A stretch of 64,000 bases of DNA from Zychaea mexicana (taxonomy: Eukaryota; Mucoromycota; Mucoromycetes; Mucorales; Lichtheimiaceae), in assembly GCF_025766255.1 (NCBI RefSeq), contig NW_026516675.1, forward strand, positions 372,001-436,000. Direction: 5' to 3'. The position numbers and the translations under genes were made by a program. Below are positions 1 to 12,129 of the stretch, one piece after another. The stretch's first letter is position 1. The number at the start of each line of letters is the position of its first letter. Under the pieces are notes generated by a model. It had not been told where the DNA came from. It saw only the letters and a program-made list of their open reading frames with translations, and did no database searches.

Positions 1-326
1 TACTAAAAAATATATACAAGAGGTTACCGAGTTGAATGCCTCATTTCCAAATCGCGTGTTTGTGCAACCGAAACTGTCCAGGCATTGGCTTGTGCTTGAT
101 AAGTGTGTGTGTGTCTAGGTTTTCCGCTCTCGCGTTTTTGCTCTCCCTTTTGCTCTTTTTTTTTTAAAGAACAAAGCAGTTCATATACTCTCTCCCCCCC
201 CCTTCCACTTCCTTTTTTCATTTTACTTTTTCCATCTTTCCTTACAGCAACACACTCAGGCAATCTACTCTCCCTCCTTCTTTATTCTTTCTCTTTCTCT
301 CTCTCTCTTTTTGAACACATATTACA
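1..326 (+). promoter_or_regulatory. Upstream region of the septin gene
   Basis: No gene is supported here. The stretch is strongly pyrimidine-biased on the plus strand (runs of T and CT repeats at about 150-310), which is typical of a fungal promoter or 5' leader. It lies directly before the septin start codon at 327. Short open frames on both strands are low-complexity shadows. No clear TATA or CCAAT box was found. Confidence 0.4.
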
Positions 327-2511
327 ATGGCACATGTAAGGCACTCTATATTCACCATCAGCCCAAATTCCGAATTTCTTTTTTTTCTAGATGAAGTACT
401 CTAGGAAAACTAATAAATCATCTAAACTCTGATGGGCAATTTGTAGAGACTTGGCGGACGTAGAAAGAACGTGAAGAAAGGATTCCAATTCACCTTGATG
501 GTTGTCGGTATGCATTTATTTCATTCTTGTGTATAAAAAGTTCATCAGCGGCAGCACAAAGAAAAGAAAGGAAAAAAAAAGAAAGGAAAAAAAAGAAAAA
601 AGGCTGAAATATATATATATGCTGTTTCGTTGTAGGTGCTTCTGGTACGGGCCGCACCACTTTTGTCAACACTCTTTGCAGCTCCAGCGTTCTGGCAAAG
701 AAGGTCTGTGACAACCCTGAGGAGGCCCATAATGAAGAGGGTATCACAATCAAGCCTGTCTCTGTTGGTAAGAGAATTTTCTTGAATTTGATCTCGTTTC
801 TCTCCCCCTCCCCCCTGGTAATTCAAATGCTGATCCCGCCTTGCTCCACACAATCACACTATAGAATTGGACGAAGACGGTGTCAGGTAGCGTATTTTTA
901 CCATTATTATCGTCATCATAAGAAGCAACGGCGCAGTGAAGAGAGAAAGAGAGAGAGAGAGAGAGAGAGTGTGTGTGTGTGTATACATATATAGTATGGT
1001 GAGGGAGGGCCTGGATGTGAGATGTAAGGGGGTGCTGCTGCACGACAAAAACAAGGGGGTTAGTGTGGAGAGTTTAAAGAGAGAGAGAGGGCTGGATTAA
1101 TGCAGCAAGCTCCTTACATGAATGAATAAGTGACTGACTGACTGACTGACTGACTGACTGAATGTTTGGGTGATCTGCTTGTATTGTCCTACTAAAGAAT
1201 TTCATTGACCATCGTCGACACGCCTGGCTTCGGTGACAACATTGACAATGAGCGATGGTAAGTGAAATAAACTTTACAGCTGCGTTTGTTTGTCTGTCTT
1301 TGTGTGTGTGTGTGTGTGATGTGTAGCACAAATCTCACTTTATTCGCTTTAGCTTCCAAGAGATCGTCGGTTATTTGGAAAGACAGTACGACGACATTCT
1401 TGCAGAAGAGTCGCGAATCAAACGTAACCCACGCTTCCGTGACAATCGTGTCCACGCTCTTTTGTACTTTATCTCGCCTACCGGCCACGCTCTTCGTGAA
1501 ATCGACATTGAGCTGATGCGCCGTCTGAGCCCTCGTGTCAACGTCATCCCCGTCGTCGGTCGAGCTGACTCGCTCACGCCTCAGGAAATGAAGGACTTTA
1601 AGAGAAGAGTAAGCTGTCTTTGTAAAAATCCGCATCAATGAAAATAAAAGCAGCTAACCCCCCTACACTAGATCATGGAGGATATCGAGCACTACAACAT
1701 CCCCATCTACAACTTCCCTTACGACGTTGAGGAAGACGACGAAGACACCATTGAAGAAAACAGCGAGTTGCGAGCACTCTTGCCTTTCGCCATCATTGGC
1801 AGTGACGAAGAGATTGTCGTGAATGGCCGTACTGTTCGTGGTCGTCATTACCCATGGGGTGCTGTAGAAGGTAAAAAAACGTGCAACATTGAAGCATTTT
1901 GCGTGCTGTCGTATCCCAAAAAAAAAAAAAAAAGCTGACCGATCCGTTTCTTGGTTTTTATTGCAGTGGATAATCCACAGCACTCTGATTTTGCACGACT
2001 GAGATCGGCCTTGTTGAGCTCCCACTTGCAGGACCTCAAGGAAATCACTCACGACTTTTTGTACGAGAACTATCGTACCGAGAAGCTTAGCCGCACAGTC
2101 AATGGTGGTGATGCCGAGTAAGTAACTTTTTTGTCTTGTATGTTGCGACAGTGGGAGGGAACTTGGAGTCAAGAGAGAGAGAGAGAGAGAAACCTAATTC
2201 TTCGATAACAAAAACAGGGATGCCTCGCTCAATGCTGAGGATATGGCAAGTCAGAGTGTGCGACTAAAGGAAGAACAGCTGAAGAAGGAAGAGGAAAAGG
2301 TAAGCAGAGTGAAAAGAAGAAGAACAAAGACGTCTTTTTTTTTTTTTTTTTTGCCTCGACAACCCTTTTTAATTTATAATCATAGCTCCGCGAGATTGAA
2401 CTCAAGGTCCAGCGCGAGATCCAGGAAAAGAGAGCCGAGCTCTTGAGCAAAGAAGAAGCGCTGCGCAACCTGGAGGCGAGATTGGCACAGGCACAGATTT
2501 CCGATGCTTAG
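327..2511 (+). CDS. CDC11: Septin, Cdc11/AspA type (10 exons, 365 aa)
   Basis: Septin GTPase that builds filaments and rings at the septum and hyphal tip cortex. Deduced exons: 327-335, 447-507, 636-767, 865-886, 1198-1257, 1353-1608, 1672-1870, 1967-2117, 2218-2299, 2386-2511; all junctions are GT-AG and keep frame. A basic stretch (RRKNVKKG) precedes the G domain. The P-loop reads GASGTGRTT (residues 24-32), G3 is DTPG and G4 is GRAD. The septin-unique element (GRHYPWGAVEVDNPQHSDF) and a C-terminal charged coiled coil of about 70 residues follow. The usual P-loop Lys is Arg30, which is seen in Cdc11-class septins and argues against Cdc3, Cdc10 or Cdc12. The start at 327 gives a three-codon first exon; this is inferred, because no other in-frame ATG precedes the basic region. 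Confidence 0.9.
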
Positions 2512-3239
2512 GATATCGATTACTCCCTCCCCCCCTCCCCTTTACACTTTCTCCAGCCATCTTCGCACCTCATTTCCCAACGTCAGTAACCCTCTCTTTC
2601 TCTCTCTCTCCAACTCTACACAGACAGCCCATACTTTATTCTTTCTTTTTTTCCTTAAAAATGTTATACCATTGGAACAGTCTAATGTTTTGATATAATC
2701 TTCTTATATAAATTTCCCATTTTCTTATACGATCTCTTGACCACGCCTGCCACTATCATCATGTCGCGTGTTGTATATATATATATATATACTGCCTGCA
2801 CCATGATATCTTCACATGATGCTTTCTCGAGTCCTTCCCAAGGGGGCCTAATCAATATTCCGTGGCTGCCTTGCATGGCCATAACGCCTCAACGTTGTTC
2901 CCCTCCTCCGACCTAATAAGCTCTTTGGAAAAAGGACACACAGCGATTCGCTCTGATAATGTAAGCAGAGCCGGTTAAACGTATCGGTCTGACCTGAACC
3001 GAGAACAATCGGAAATCCTAGTGTGGGACCAATCAGCTTACTCAATCTGGTCCCCCACCATGACGTTTTTACATTTATGCGGGTCTATATTAGAAACATA
3101 CATGCGGGGTAAAAAAGGGCTCCCCTTTTCCTCGTCTCCCCATATAAAAAAGGTGAGACAGATTATCTTTTTTTTTTCTCCCTCTCTCTCTTTTTTTCTC
3201 TCGTTTTTTTTTTCATAACGACACGCACACTGTTATCCC
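2512..3239 (+). promoter_or_regulatory. Intergenic region and promoter of the carnitine acetyltransferase gene
   Basis: This holds the septin 3' end and the upstream region of the next gene. Visible sites are a CCAAT box at 3029-3033, a TATAAA box at 3143-3148 about 95 bp before the ATG, and a GCGGGGT motif at 3104-3110 that matches the fungal carbon-repressor (CreA-type SYGGRG) consensus. A pyrimidine tract runs from 3166 to 3212. The CreA reading is inference from a short motif. It would fit a gene of acetyl-carnitine metabolism, which is glucose-repressed in other fungi. A short AT repeat is at 2775-2790. No coding sequence is supported. Confidence 0.4.
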
Positions 3240-5824
3240 ATGATTGAAGCAGCAAACAATGTCAACGCGAGTGGAGGCAAGACCTTCCAGTACCAATCCA
3301 AGCTATCCAAGCTGCCTATTCCCGACCTTCAAGGCACTATCAAACGCTATCTCGCTTCCGTAAAACCGCTCCAGGTAGAGTAACCTTGGCTCTCTAAACG
3401 TTACCCCAAGTAAATGAGGGGAGCATAGCAACAACTCATATCCACTCTTTCGTTTTTAGACCCCTCAAGAGTTTGAAAAGACCAAGGCTGCCGCCGACTT
3501 GTTCCTGAACGACGAGGGACTTGAACTGAATGAAGAACTCAAGAAATACGCTGCTGATAAGATGTCGTATATCGAAGAGTTCTGGTACGTCTTGGAACCA
3601 TCGATCCTTTTTTTCCCACGGGGTCACAGATACAAGTGCTGACACGAGCTTCTTTTTTTCTTTTTTGAAAAAAAAAAAATTGATACGAATTGATTAGGTA
3701 TGATTCGTACCTGCAGACCACGGACCCTGTGGTACTGAACCTGAACCCATTCTTCTTACTCGAAGATGATCCTACGCCACAACGCAACGACCAAGTCGTC
3801 CGTGCCGCCTCGCTGATCTGCTCCACCTTGACCTTCATCGAAGCCCTGCGCGCTAAAACATTGGAACCCGATGTGTTTCGCGGCACGCCCTTGTGCATGT
3901 CTCAGTTCACCCGCCTCTTTGCCACCTCACGTGTGCCCACAGACAACGGTTGCTACATTGCACCTGCTGAGGAATCACGCCATATTGTCGTCATGGTCCA
4001 CTCGCAATGCTACCATTTCGAGGTCTTTGACGAGCATGGCGAGGTCGCACTGACTGAAAAAGAAATCGCCTCCAACTTGCGAGCCATCATCCGCGACGCT
4101 GCCCAGATCCCAGTGACCGAAATTGCCAAAAATGCGATTGGTGTCCTGACGACTGAAAACAGACGCAATTGGGCTCGTCTCAGAACGGAACTTCAGAACG
4201 ATCCTGTGAACAAGGATGCGTTGCAGGTCGTTGATACGGCCTTGTTCGTGGTGTGTCTGGATCATGTCACGCCGTCCACCATTGCGGATCTTTCCACCAA
4301 CATGCTCTGTGGCACGTACAAATTGGATCATGGCCTGCAGGTCGGGACATGCACGAACCGATGGTACGATAAGCTTCAGGTAAATTCACTCGACCTTCTA
4401 GCGCATTATAAAAAAAAAAGGTGTGGGGTGGGAAAATGACACAAAAAACTTTGTTTCCTCTCTCTCTTTTAGATTATCGTCTGCAAAAACGGTAGTGCGG
4501 GCATCAATTTCGAGCACACAGGTGAATTATTATCAAGGGCCTCGTGCGACATGGTCCCCCACCCCCCCGCCCCTTCTGCTTTGGTAAAACTCATCAATTT
4601 CCTTTTGGGTTAATAAATAGGCGTCGATGGTCACACCGTACTACGCTACGTCTCGGACATTTACACGGACACCATTTTGCGCTTCGCAAAGACTATCAAC
4701 AGCCAGACAAAATCCATCTTCCACTCGCAGGCTGCACAGGACAACGCTGCCATGCGTCGTGGCAGTGCTGCCTCGGCAACGTCTCAAGGCTTCGACAGCA
4801 ACCCACGCCGTCTCGAATGGAAGATGACCCAGAAGTTGACCTTGGGCGTCCGCTTTGCCGAGACGCGTCTCTCTGATCTTATCTTGCAGAACGAGGTCAA
4901 GGTGCTCGAGTTCAACAACTACGGCAAATACTTTATCACCGACATGAAGATGAGTCCCGATGCCTTTGTTCAGGTAAGACAGACTCAAGCTATATCATTT
5001 TTTATTGCTGCTGTTGTTTGTTTGTTTTGATTACCTAATCAACGTGGAACACATGGCTTTTAACCCCCACATTATTTCAATAGATGGCATTCCAAGCTGC
5101 TTACTACGGTCTCTATGGCAAGTGCGAAAGCACCTACGAGCCTGCCATGACCAAGACTTTCTTGCATGGCCGTACTGAAGCCATCCGCAGTGTCACTGAC
5201 GCCTCATTGAACTTTGTCGAGACCTACTATTCCGATGCTTCTGACAACGACAAGCTTGATACCTTACGTAAGGCACTCAAGGCCCACACTGCACTGACGC
5301 GCGACTGTGCCAAGGGCCAAGGCCACGACCGTCATCTGTACGCGATGGAGTGTCTCTGGGACCGTACACACAAGGATGAAAAGAAGCCATTGCTTTTCAC
5401 CGACCCTGGCTACAAGACCATGAACCACACTGTCATCAGCACATCCAACTGTGGCAACCCGGCACTCCGTCTATTTGGCTTTGGTCCTGTTGTCTCGGAC
5501 GGTTTTGGCATTGGCTACATTATCAAGGAAGATGGCATCGCCTTTGTCGCTTCCTCCAAGCATCGTCAGACCGAACGTCTGTTGGCTACATTGGAATCCT
5601 ATTTATTGGATGTCCAAGTCATGCTGACAAAGGAAAAGTACCCCGGTGGATTGTCTCAGCGCCAACGATTGCTGGCCATGGAAGAAGCGCACGAGATGAC
5701 CAACGGTTACAGCTACTTTGATAATGGCGAACATGCTTCGGACACTTCTTCGCAAGGAAGCAACTCGAGCGCTTCGATTACTCGCAAAGTCGGCAAACGT
5801 CTTGTGCTTCGTGAATCCCACTAA
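3240..5824 (+). CDS. Carnitine O-acetyltransferase (6 exons, 694 aa)
   Basis: Transfers acetyl groups between CoA and carnitine to move acetyl units between compartments. Exons: 3240-3374, 3460-3584, 3698-4379, 4473-4521, 4621-4973, 5084-5824. The N-terminus (YQSKLSKLPIPDLQGTIKRY) is the standard start of the choline/carnitine acyltransferase domain, with no obvious mitochondrial presequence. The catalytic histidine is His329 in INFEHTGVDGHTVLRY, which is itself split by an intron. The STSN...FGFGPVVSDGFGIGY block is the carnitine/CoA-binding region. The domain is followed by a Ser-rich tail of about 40 residues ending RESH, so there is no SKL-type peroxisomal signal. Missing targeting signals suggest a cytosolic form (Yat/FacC-like) rather than the mitochondrial/peroxisomal Cat2 form; this is inference. 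An upstream alternative start cannot be excluded. Confidence 0.93.
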
Positions 5825-6087
5825 TTTCTCACATCTCATTCCTATCCCTCCCGGTACTTCCATACGGTTCTCATATTTCCATCCTTCCATTTCTTGAAAA
5901 AGACCCTTTTCTCCCACGCACACTATATAAAGGAAAAGAGTACTCTTTTGTGTATTTATGTCATATCACCTTCATAAACTTCTGTATACACTTATCACAT
6001 ATACATTTATATATATATAAACTAAAAAGATAAACAAATTGTTATATAACAAAAATAAACAATCCCTTCTTTATTACCATTACTTTT

Positions 6088-7787
6088 CTACATGATATGA
6101 CAACGTTGCCGTGGTGATGAATCTTGTGCTTTGACCGCAGGCGGTGTTGGCACGACGACTGGACGATTAAGCTTTTCAGCCGCTTCGACATGACCTTTGG
6201 ATGCCGCCTTCCCAAAATATTCCAAAGCGCGTGGATAATCCACACTTATTCCCACGCCTAGTTCATAATAGGTCCTACATATCAGATGGATTGGTTAGCT
6301 GATGTTTTCTTTTTTTTCATGCTCTCAATTAAAAAAAAAAAAAAAACTTCAATAATTTACCCTAATGTGTATTCTGCCTCTTTTAGTCCTCGCTCAGCAG
6401 CACGTTGACACCATCGAAATGCCGCATCCGGCTGTTGTGCAAGGAACCCTTGTATTCCGATCGCATACACTTTTGCCAGCTCGAGCATCGCCAAGTCATA
6501 TCCTTCCTCAGCCGCTTTCATAAAACACTGGTACCCTTGCCAAGCATCACCTGGCTGTCCTAGTAGACCATACGTATGGACTTGACCCATCTGGTAAACG
6601 GCTTCGACCAAATCGAGTTGAAACGCTTGTTTGAGGTATCGGAATGCCCTTGACTCATTCTTTTCGACTTGTTCACTTTAAAGTAAAAGTCGTGTAAGTA
6701 AAAAGACTCGCCACCTTTTTTTTTCCTCCAAAATATATATATATATATTACCGTGTTTGCAAAGTGTGCGCATAGATCTTGCTTAAAACCAAGGCTGCCT
6801 TGCCACTCTCTGCTGCTTTACCACTTTTGGCCGCCTTTTCGAGTACCTGGATAGCACTCATATTTTGTCGTAGCAGGACCATCGCCATTTTCTAATTTTC
6901 ACGTGTCAGTCCGTCAATTAGAAATACTCACATTTGTAGTAGTACATGTCTCCCTCGTAAATTACACACACAGTATCACAACAAACGTACATAATTCGCT
7001 TCTGGATGACCATCAGCCGCGGATCGATAACACGCCAACGCCTTGGTCCAATCGCCTTGCTCTTCAGCCTGATCCGCCAACGCCAAATACGCAGCCAAGT
7101 AACCATGCTTGGCAGCCTTTTCAAAACATCGCGTGGCCTTGGCTGGCTGGTGCGATTCAAGATAATGCTGGCCCTGCAGAAACACAGCCTCCCACATTTT
7201 CTTTTTGGCCAGCCGACTGATCCAGTACCTGCCTTCGTCCAACAGCCGTTGACGCGTGCTCGCGTTTTCATCATACAGCCGCGCCACGTCCAATAAATAC
7301 TTTGCATAGGCCATTTGGACGTGTCTGTTCTTGGTTTTGATAGCCATGCGACGGTATGTCTTGATGGCGTCCTTTTGGTGTGTCAAGCTGTAGCTTGCGA
7401 CAATGCATGTGAACCGTGCTTTGCTGCTGCTGCGTCCTTTTCCTTCTATTTTTGGTTCCTGTTGCTCTGGCGTTGTTCTTAAATGATTCCCGCTGGATAA
7501 GGTTGTTCGCCCTTTGTGTGTTGCTGTTGCTGCTGGTATAGGAGGCGGCGAACCGATCTTTTCAATCATGGCGGCTGCCATTTCAACGGGTGATGGCAAT
7601 TCCGATTGAGGTGCCGGCTGTTGTTGTTGTTGTTGTTGTTCCTCCATTACAATGGGCTTCTCTGACATTGCTGTCTGATGTGATGCTACGGGTGACGATG
7701 GTGACGGCAGTGCCTGTTCTTCGTCACTGTCCCGGAGACAAAGCGAGACCATGGATCCCCAGGGTGACGGAATCTTGGAAGGTGTCG

Positions 7788-7818
<31 letters not shown>

Positions 7819-8539
7819 ACATGTGGGTGTTGCTGGCGATGCAGTCGACGGTGACAGGCAGCTGTTTGAAGGAGTTGTTGAAACGACGAGATCGTCGGGG
7901 GTATTGGGTGTTTGGTAAACATTATTATGATTGTTTGTATTTGTAGTAGTACTGGTGGTGCTATGATTGCAGGGCTCATAGGATGGATCAAATGGCTTTT
8001 GCATCATCACCATCTTGGATTCTGGCTCTTGGTTGGTTTCTTTTTCTCCTTGTTGGTCTTCTTCTATTTGTTCGATTTTGGTACTTTCACCGTGACGACC
8101 GCAGTCTACCGAAAAAGGGCGTTTCATCGTGTGGTTGTCTTGGTTACTAGAATCGTGCGTCGTTGCCATGTACATCCCCTCGTTGCCCGTTTCGCAAAAG
8201 CTGTGTCGCCTTGATTGGACAGCAGCAGGAACCATGATGAGACTCGAGTAAGGAGACGAGGGTCCTTTTTCAAGTACATAAACCCATTTTACTGAGTTTG
8301 CATTTCCTCTAAATCGATGCATTTGTTTACTTTACTATACCTTTTGATCCCGGTACTTGTATTGGCACTATGGTTGAAGGTGGTGGAAAGCCTGAGATGG
8401 ATCCACAATAGGGTGCTGCTGTCGGAGGAAACACAGGGTCGAACGATGCAGGAATTTGTGGCAACGGCTTTGCTCGTCGTTGCTGCTGCTGCTGTTGCTG
8501 CTGATGGACATAATACATCTGAGGCATGTACTCGGTCAT
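6088..8539 (-). CDS. SKT5: Skt5/Chs4-like SEL1-repeat chitin synthase regulator (5 exons, 718 aa)
   Basis: Probable activator and anchor of a class IV-type chitin synthase at the plasma membrane. Minus-strand exons: 8539-8341, 8306-6991, 6891-6752, 6675-6361, 6274-6088, with frame kept at each junction. The N-terminal half is low complexity with three poly-Gln tracts and Pro/Ser/Thr stretches. From about residue 340 on there are tandem SEL1-type helical repeats (for example KALACYRSAADGHPEANY, WQGYQCFMKAAEEGYDLAM, RALEYFGKAASKGHVEAA). The protein ends RQRCHIM, so CHIM forms a CaaX farnesylation box; yeast Skt5/Chs4 also ends in a CaaX box (CVIM). That match is the main reason for choosing Skt5 over generic SEL1 proteins. 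Oddity: the first intron (8307-8340) is only 34 nt. An in-frame ATG further upstream exists but would add a hydrophobic segment, so MTEYMPQ is preferred. Confidence 0.82.
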
Positions 8540-9760
8540 GTTCAATAAAAGGCTCGTATACCAAAGGAAGAAGACAAAAGGAAGGGAGAGAGAGACAACA
8601 TAAATGGTTGAAAGGAAGTTGTGCAAGTAAAAAAATTGTTTTGATTGTTTTGGACACCGTTTACCATGTTTGGATAACAATTGTTGTTATTCTTTTGTCT
8701 CCATTTGGTACTACTGTTTTATGCTACTACATAGCTCTGGACCCTACCTACTAATCAAGTAAGCGTGTTCAGGGGACCGACCGTATTGGATCCACATGTG
8801 TGTTTTGTTAATTCATTTGCAACGGTACACACTTGCTCGTATAAAGGCTGTGTTTTCGGGTGGACGACGGAGAAAAAGAGCCGACGCCTGTCATGCAACA
8901 TGTTTATGGTAACACAGAAAAATCATACTTGTAGTTGGATCAATAATGGTGCTACATGATCCATTCTTCTGGTCCGTATTGCACTTTCATTCAAAACAAT
9001 ACGTTATATTTATTCCTTATATATATGCTATGCGAGAATGCGATATTGTAGGGTTGTATAGTTTATTATATAGCAAATAGAAAGACGGTTTTATATGTAC
9101 AGTATGAGGGAAAACATACTACGTGCAGAAAAGACTTTACAGACGACAAAGTCTTTATTACAGTATAACATCAATCAAGGGACAATCATAATGATTTGAC
9201 AGCACTGCAATTTTCTTTCCAATTGTATTACCATTTTCAGCGCGCCTGCTACCGTGTTCTTGATTGGAACTGATTTAAGAAAGTCCTTATCCGTTCTGTA
9301 AAGAACTACACGCTTCGCCTGAGTTGTGGATATCATGTTGAATTCATTAACTGTAGTAGTTGAGTACAAGCCAAATGCGTCTTCATACGATGCTTTGTCA
9401 ATCATTTACATCGCCGTACCAAGATCACACATACCGTATTCCTTAGAACTTTCTTTAATCCTACCAAACGTTCTATAAGATACTATGTTTTTATGTCATT
9501 TACATGGATCTTTTTTTATTCAAACCTAAGATGTACCGAAAGTGGGGGTTATAAACAGAGAGACGCGGGATAGAGAATTTATGAATTTAAGGTATAATAG
9601 TAGCTTCAACAATGCCAGAAAGGATATGAAGAGAATGAAAATCAATATCGATACGACAGTGACCAAGGGTTTCATTGCATAATTTAGCCATGAGTGACAT
9701 ATAATCTGATATTGGGACAAGGTCATCAAGTCCATCTTAAAGAGTGGTAACGGTGGAAGC
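8540..9760. other. Spacer with no supported gene
   Basis: Right flank (5' side) of the Skt5-like gene, then sequence that grows AT-rich. A minus-strand frame at 9175-9405 (76 codons, starting MIDKASYEDAFGLYS) has fairly normal amino-acid composition but matches no family I know. A hydrophobic minus-strand frame at 9526-9780 sits just downstream of the broken gene at 9.76-10.79 kb and may be its decayed 3' end. Neither is strong enough to call a gene. Confidence 0.4.
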
Positions 9761-10790
9761 TTATGGTAGATCCGGGACACAGGTCGACCAGAAACAATAG
9801 CTTACCGCAGCAAGGAGATCCAAAATTTTGCGAATTGCAAAAGTGTGTAAATTGGATAAGGAAGAAGCAAAGTCCAACGAGGCAATTTCCATCATAGTGT
9901 AAAGACAGTCGTGGCGTTTGGATACAATAAAAAAGGAAATGGAATATCCTTTGATGATAAAGGCCAAACAAACCAGTAGATCATGCCGTTCGATGGCGCG
10001 CTTGCAAGTGATACCAAGTCGGAAAATGTCCAAATTGACTGCTTGTTTTTGTGGTGGATACGTTGCCAGCCTTGGCTTCACCGAATCCAAGAGGACACCC
10101 AAAGTCATGCTGCACGAGCGTTGAACTGATGGCGTCTGGCCGAATGTCAGTAAGTTCTTGGTGCACAGATTTGTTTGCCTATCGTAGGGCCACTTATTGA
10201 TCTTGGTCCACAATTATCTCAGATAAGAGCACGTCAAAATATGTGGATTGCAGTTCCACTTCACTAATTTTGGACATATCTATGATGGGCAGGCATGGCA
10301 ATTTCGTTAACCTAGATTAATAAAAGGGTATATGAGTTGGCCAAAAAAATTAATTCATCAAAGATGAAGAAAAAATGACCCTACAAGTTTGCTAGTCCTT
10401 CAATGACATTGCCCATTGTATTGTTCATTGTCGCAGCCAAGGTCAACAGATCACGCTTGCCCTCGCGCACACTTATCTTCTTACTATCCATAGCGTTAAT
10501 TGTATTGATCACCTTGATAAAATTGCTATCACTGATCTTGGCAGTGTTCGCAGCCATCAATTCACCCAGCACTTGATTGCACACATTGTTCAAGGCACAT
10601 TGACCAAATATTATCTTCATCATAGTGGGGCTGTGATCCATTGGTGCATGAAAAAGGATGTCGGTAACAGCCAGCGATTCCTTCAACAATGTTTCAAGAT
10701 GAAAGGGGGGGACAAGAGTATTAACATGTGGATAGTATTGTTGAAACAAGCCATTGATGTTAGCATTTCTAGGTAGATTATAAAATGTGC
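9761..10790 (-). pseudogene. Broken copy of a Mucorales-specific repeated protein family
   Basis: The minus strand reads as one protein only if lesions are bridged. The 5' piece (10790-10381) begins NLPRNANINGLFQQYYPHV. A probable intron runs from about 10382 to 10309, followed by a segment ending STYFDVLLSEIIVDQDQ, then an in-frame TAA and a TAG. The frame continues as RPDAISSTLVQHDFGCPLGFGEAK, then needs a one-base shift to enter NLDIFRLGITCKRAIERHDL...YTMMEIASLDF. I recognise this from hypothetical proteins that occur in many copies in Mucorales genomes; its function is unknown. Two in-frame stops plus a frameshift make it a pseudogene. The 5' end is cut off at the AT-rich block starting near 10800. 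Family membership is from memory of conserved phrases, not from a search. Confidence 0.6.
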
Positions 10791-11600
10791 GACATATTAA
10801 ACTTTAAAATTAAAATTGAATTTTTATATAAATAAAAAAATAAACATAAAAATAATTTATAAATATATAAATATCCATCTCATGATGTTTAATTGGTTAT
10901 ATATTTTGAAATAGACTTCTTAAAACATAGAGAAAGATATATTACTTCTGTTACAAAACTATAAATGAAAAATGAAATATATATTTATAAAAAATGAAAT
11001 ATAATCTAAATAAATATAAAATAATGAAATAAAATAAAAAAACTTATATTATAATAGAAACAGATAAAAATATATAGAAGTACTTAAATTAGCGTTTCTT
11101 AAGCTTCTTGAGTAATACAAAAACTTTTCTTCAACAGATAAATATTAGTATTAATTATTTTGACAATTGTTTCCATCACTAATAGTTATTTTTCTATTTT
11201 TACAATTAAGTTCAAAGTAGATTATTACAATAATTGTTTTTAACAAATAAGATAATATATAATAAGATAGAATATATAAAAAAAGACAGATTAAGATCTT
11301 TTAAAAAAATTAATTCATTTTATATATATAGTTTTTCTAAAATATTTTAGAAATAATGTCAAAAACAAATTTTTAATGAAATCTGAATTATTTTGACGGT
11401 TATTTCTATTATTAATAAATATATTTTATGTTATATTTTTTATTCTTACAAATCTATTTTTATTTTCTATTTTACAAACAATAAATATTCTTCTCTTTTT
11501 CTATCTTATTCATTTATCTTTTAAGTTTATCCTTATAAGTTATCTTATTCCTGAAAAAGAACTTAGAAAATTAATTTATGCTATATATTTAATTATGAAT
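10791..11600. other. AT-rich island without coding sequence
   Basis: About 800 bp of very AT-rich sequence with many short A and T runs and no meaningful open frame. It contains a TAAAATTGAATTTTTAT string near 10810 that resembles strings in two other AT-rich blocks (near 20390 and 50700). It abuts the truncated 5' end of the pseudogene at 9.76-10.79 kb, so an insertion or a decayed AT-rich element is possible. Confidence 0.4.
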
Positions 11601-12129
11601 CTGTACTTCCTATGATCCAGGGCGTAGTTGGTATTTTATTGTCCATAGTACAGTGTCAAGGGTTGGAGATGAGGCATTGTTGTCAATGAAAGGAGTCATT
11701 GTTGGGATCTTGTACAATATAGGTACCCCCCCTTTATCTTGTGTCCACGTAATCGTACGGAGTTCTAATGTTAACCAATAAAAATGCAGCATCCGAAGTT
11801 ATGGTAGTCCAAATTGTGTAGCTCAATGATGCATAACCAATGAGAAATCAGCATCTCAAAACAGGGACTCGCAACCTTTTTATGTCTTTGAAATCTGAAA
11901 AAAAAAGTAAACCTCAAAAATGCTATTTAGCTAAAGCTATCATCATATATTGGTTATTAACTAATATCATTGCATAAAAATAACAGAAAGAAGCTGTATA
12001 GATATAAGTATAGTAGTTTAATCACTGATAATATAAGAAAATGATTAAGATAGTAAGGATAAATAAAAGAGGATAAAATACTAGTAAGAGAAAGGGAAAA
12101 GATAATAAATAGAAAACGGAAATCATTAT
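11601..12129. other. Spacer with a short relic
   Basis: No gene is supported. On the plus strand 11710-11750 reads as WDLVQYRYPPFILCPRN in one frame. This shares the QYRYPP phrase and a perfect 19-bp string with the relic flanking the hAT element (17786-17804, inverted). It is probably a fragment of the same unknown repeat. The remainder is AT-rich. Confidence 0.35.

Noticed and set aside
7590..7946. Plus-strand frames over the Skt5-like gene
   Set aside because: They are shadows of CAG/CTG repeats coding for poly-Gln on the minus strand.
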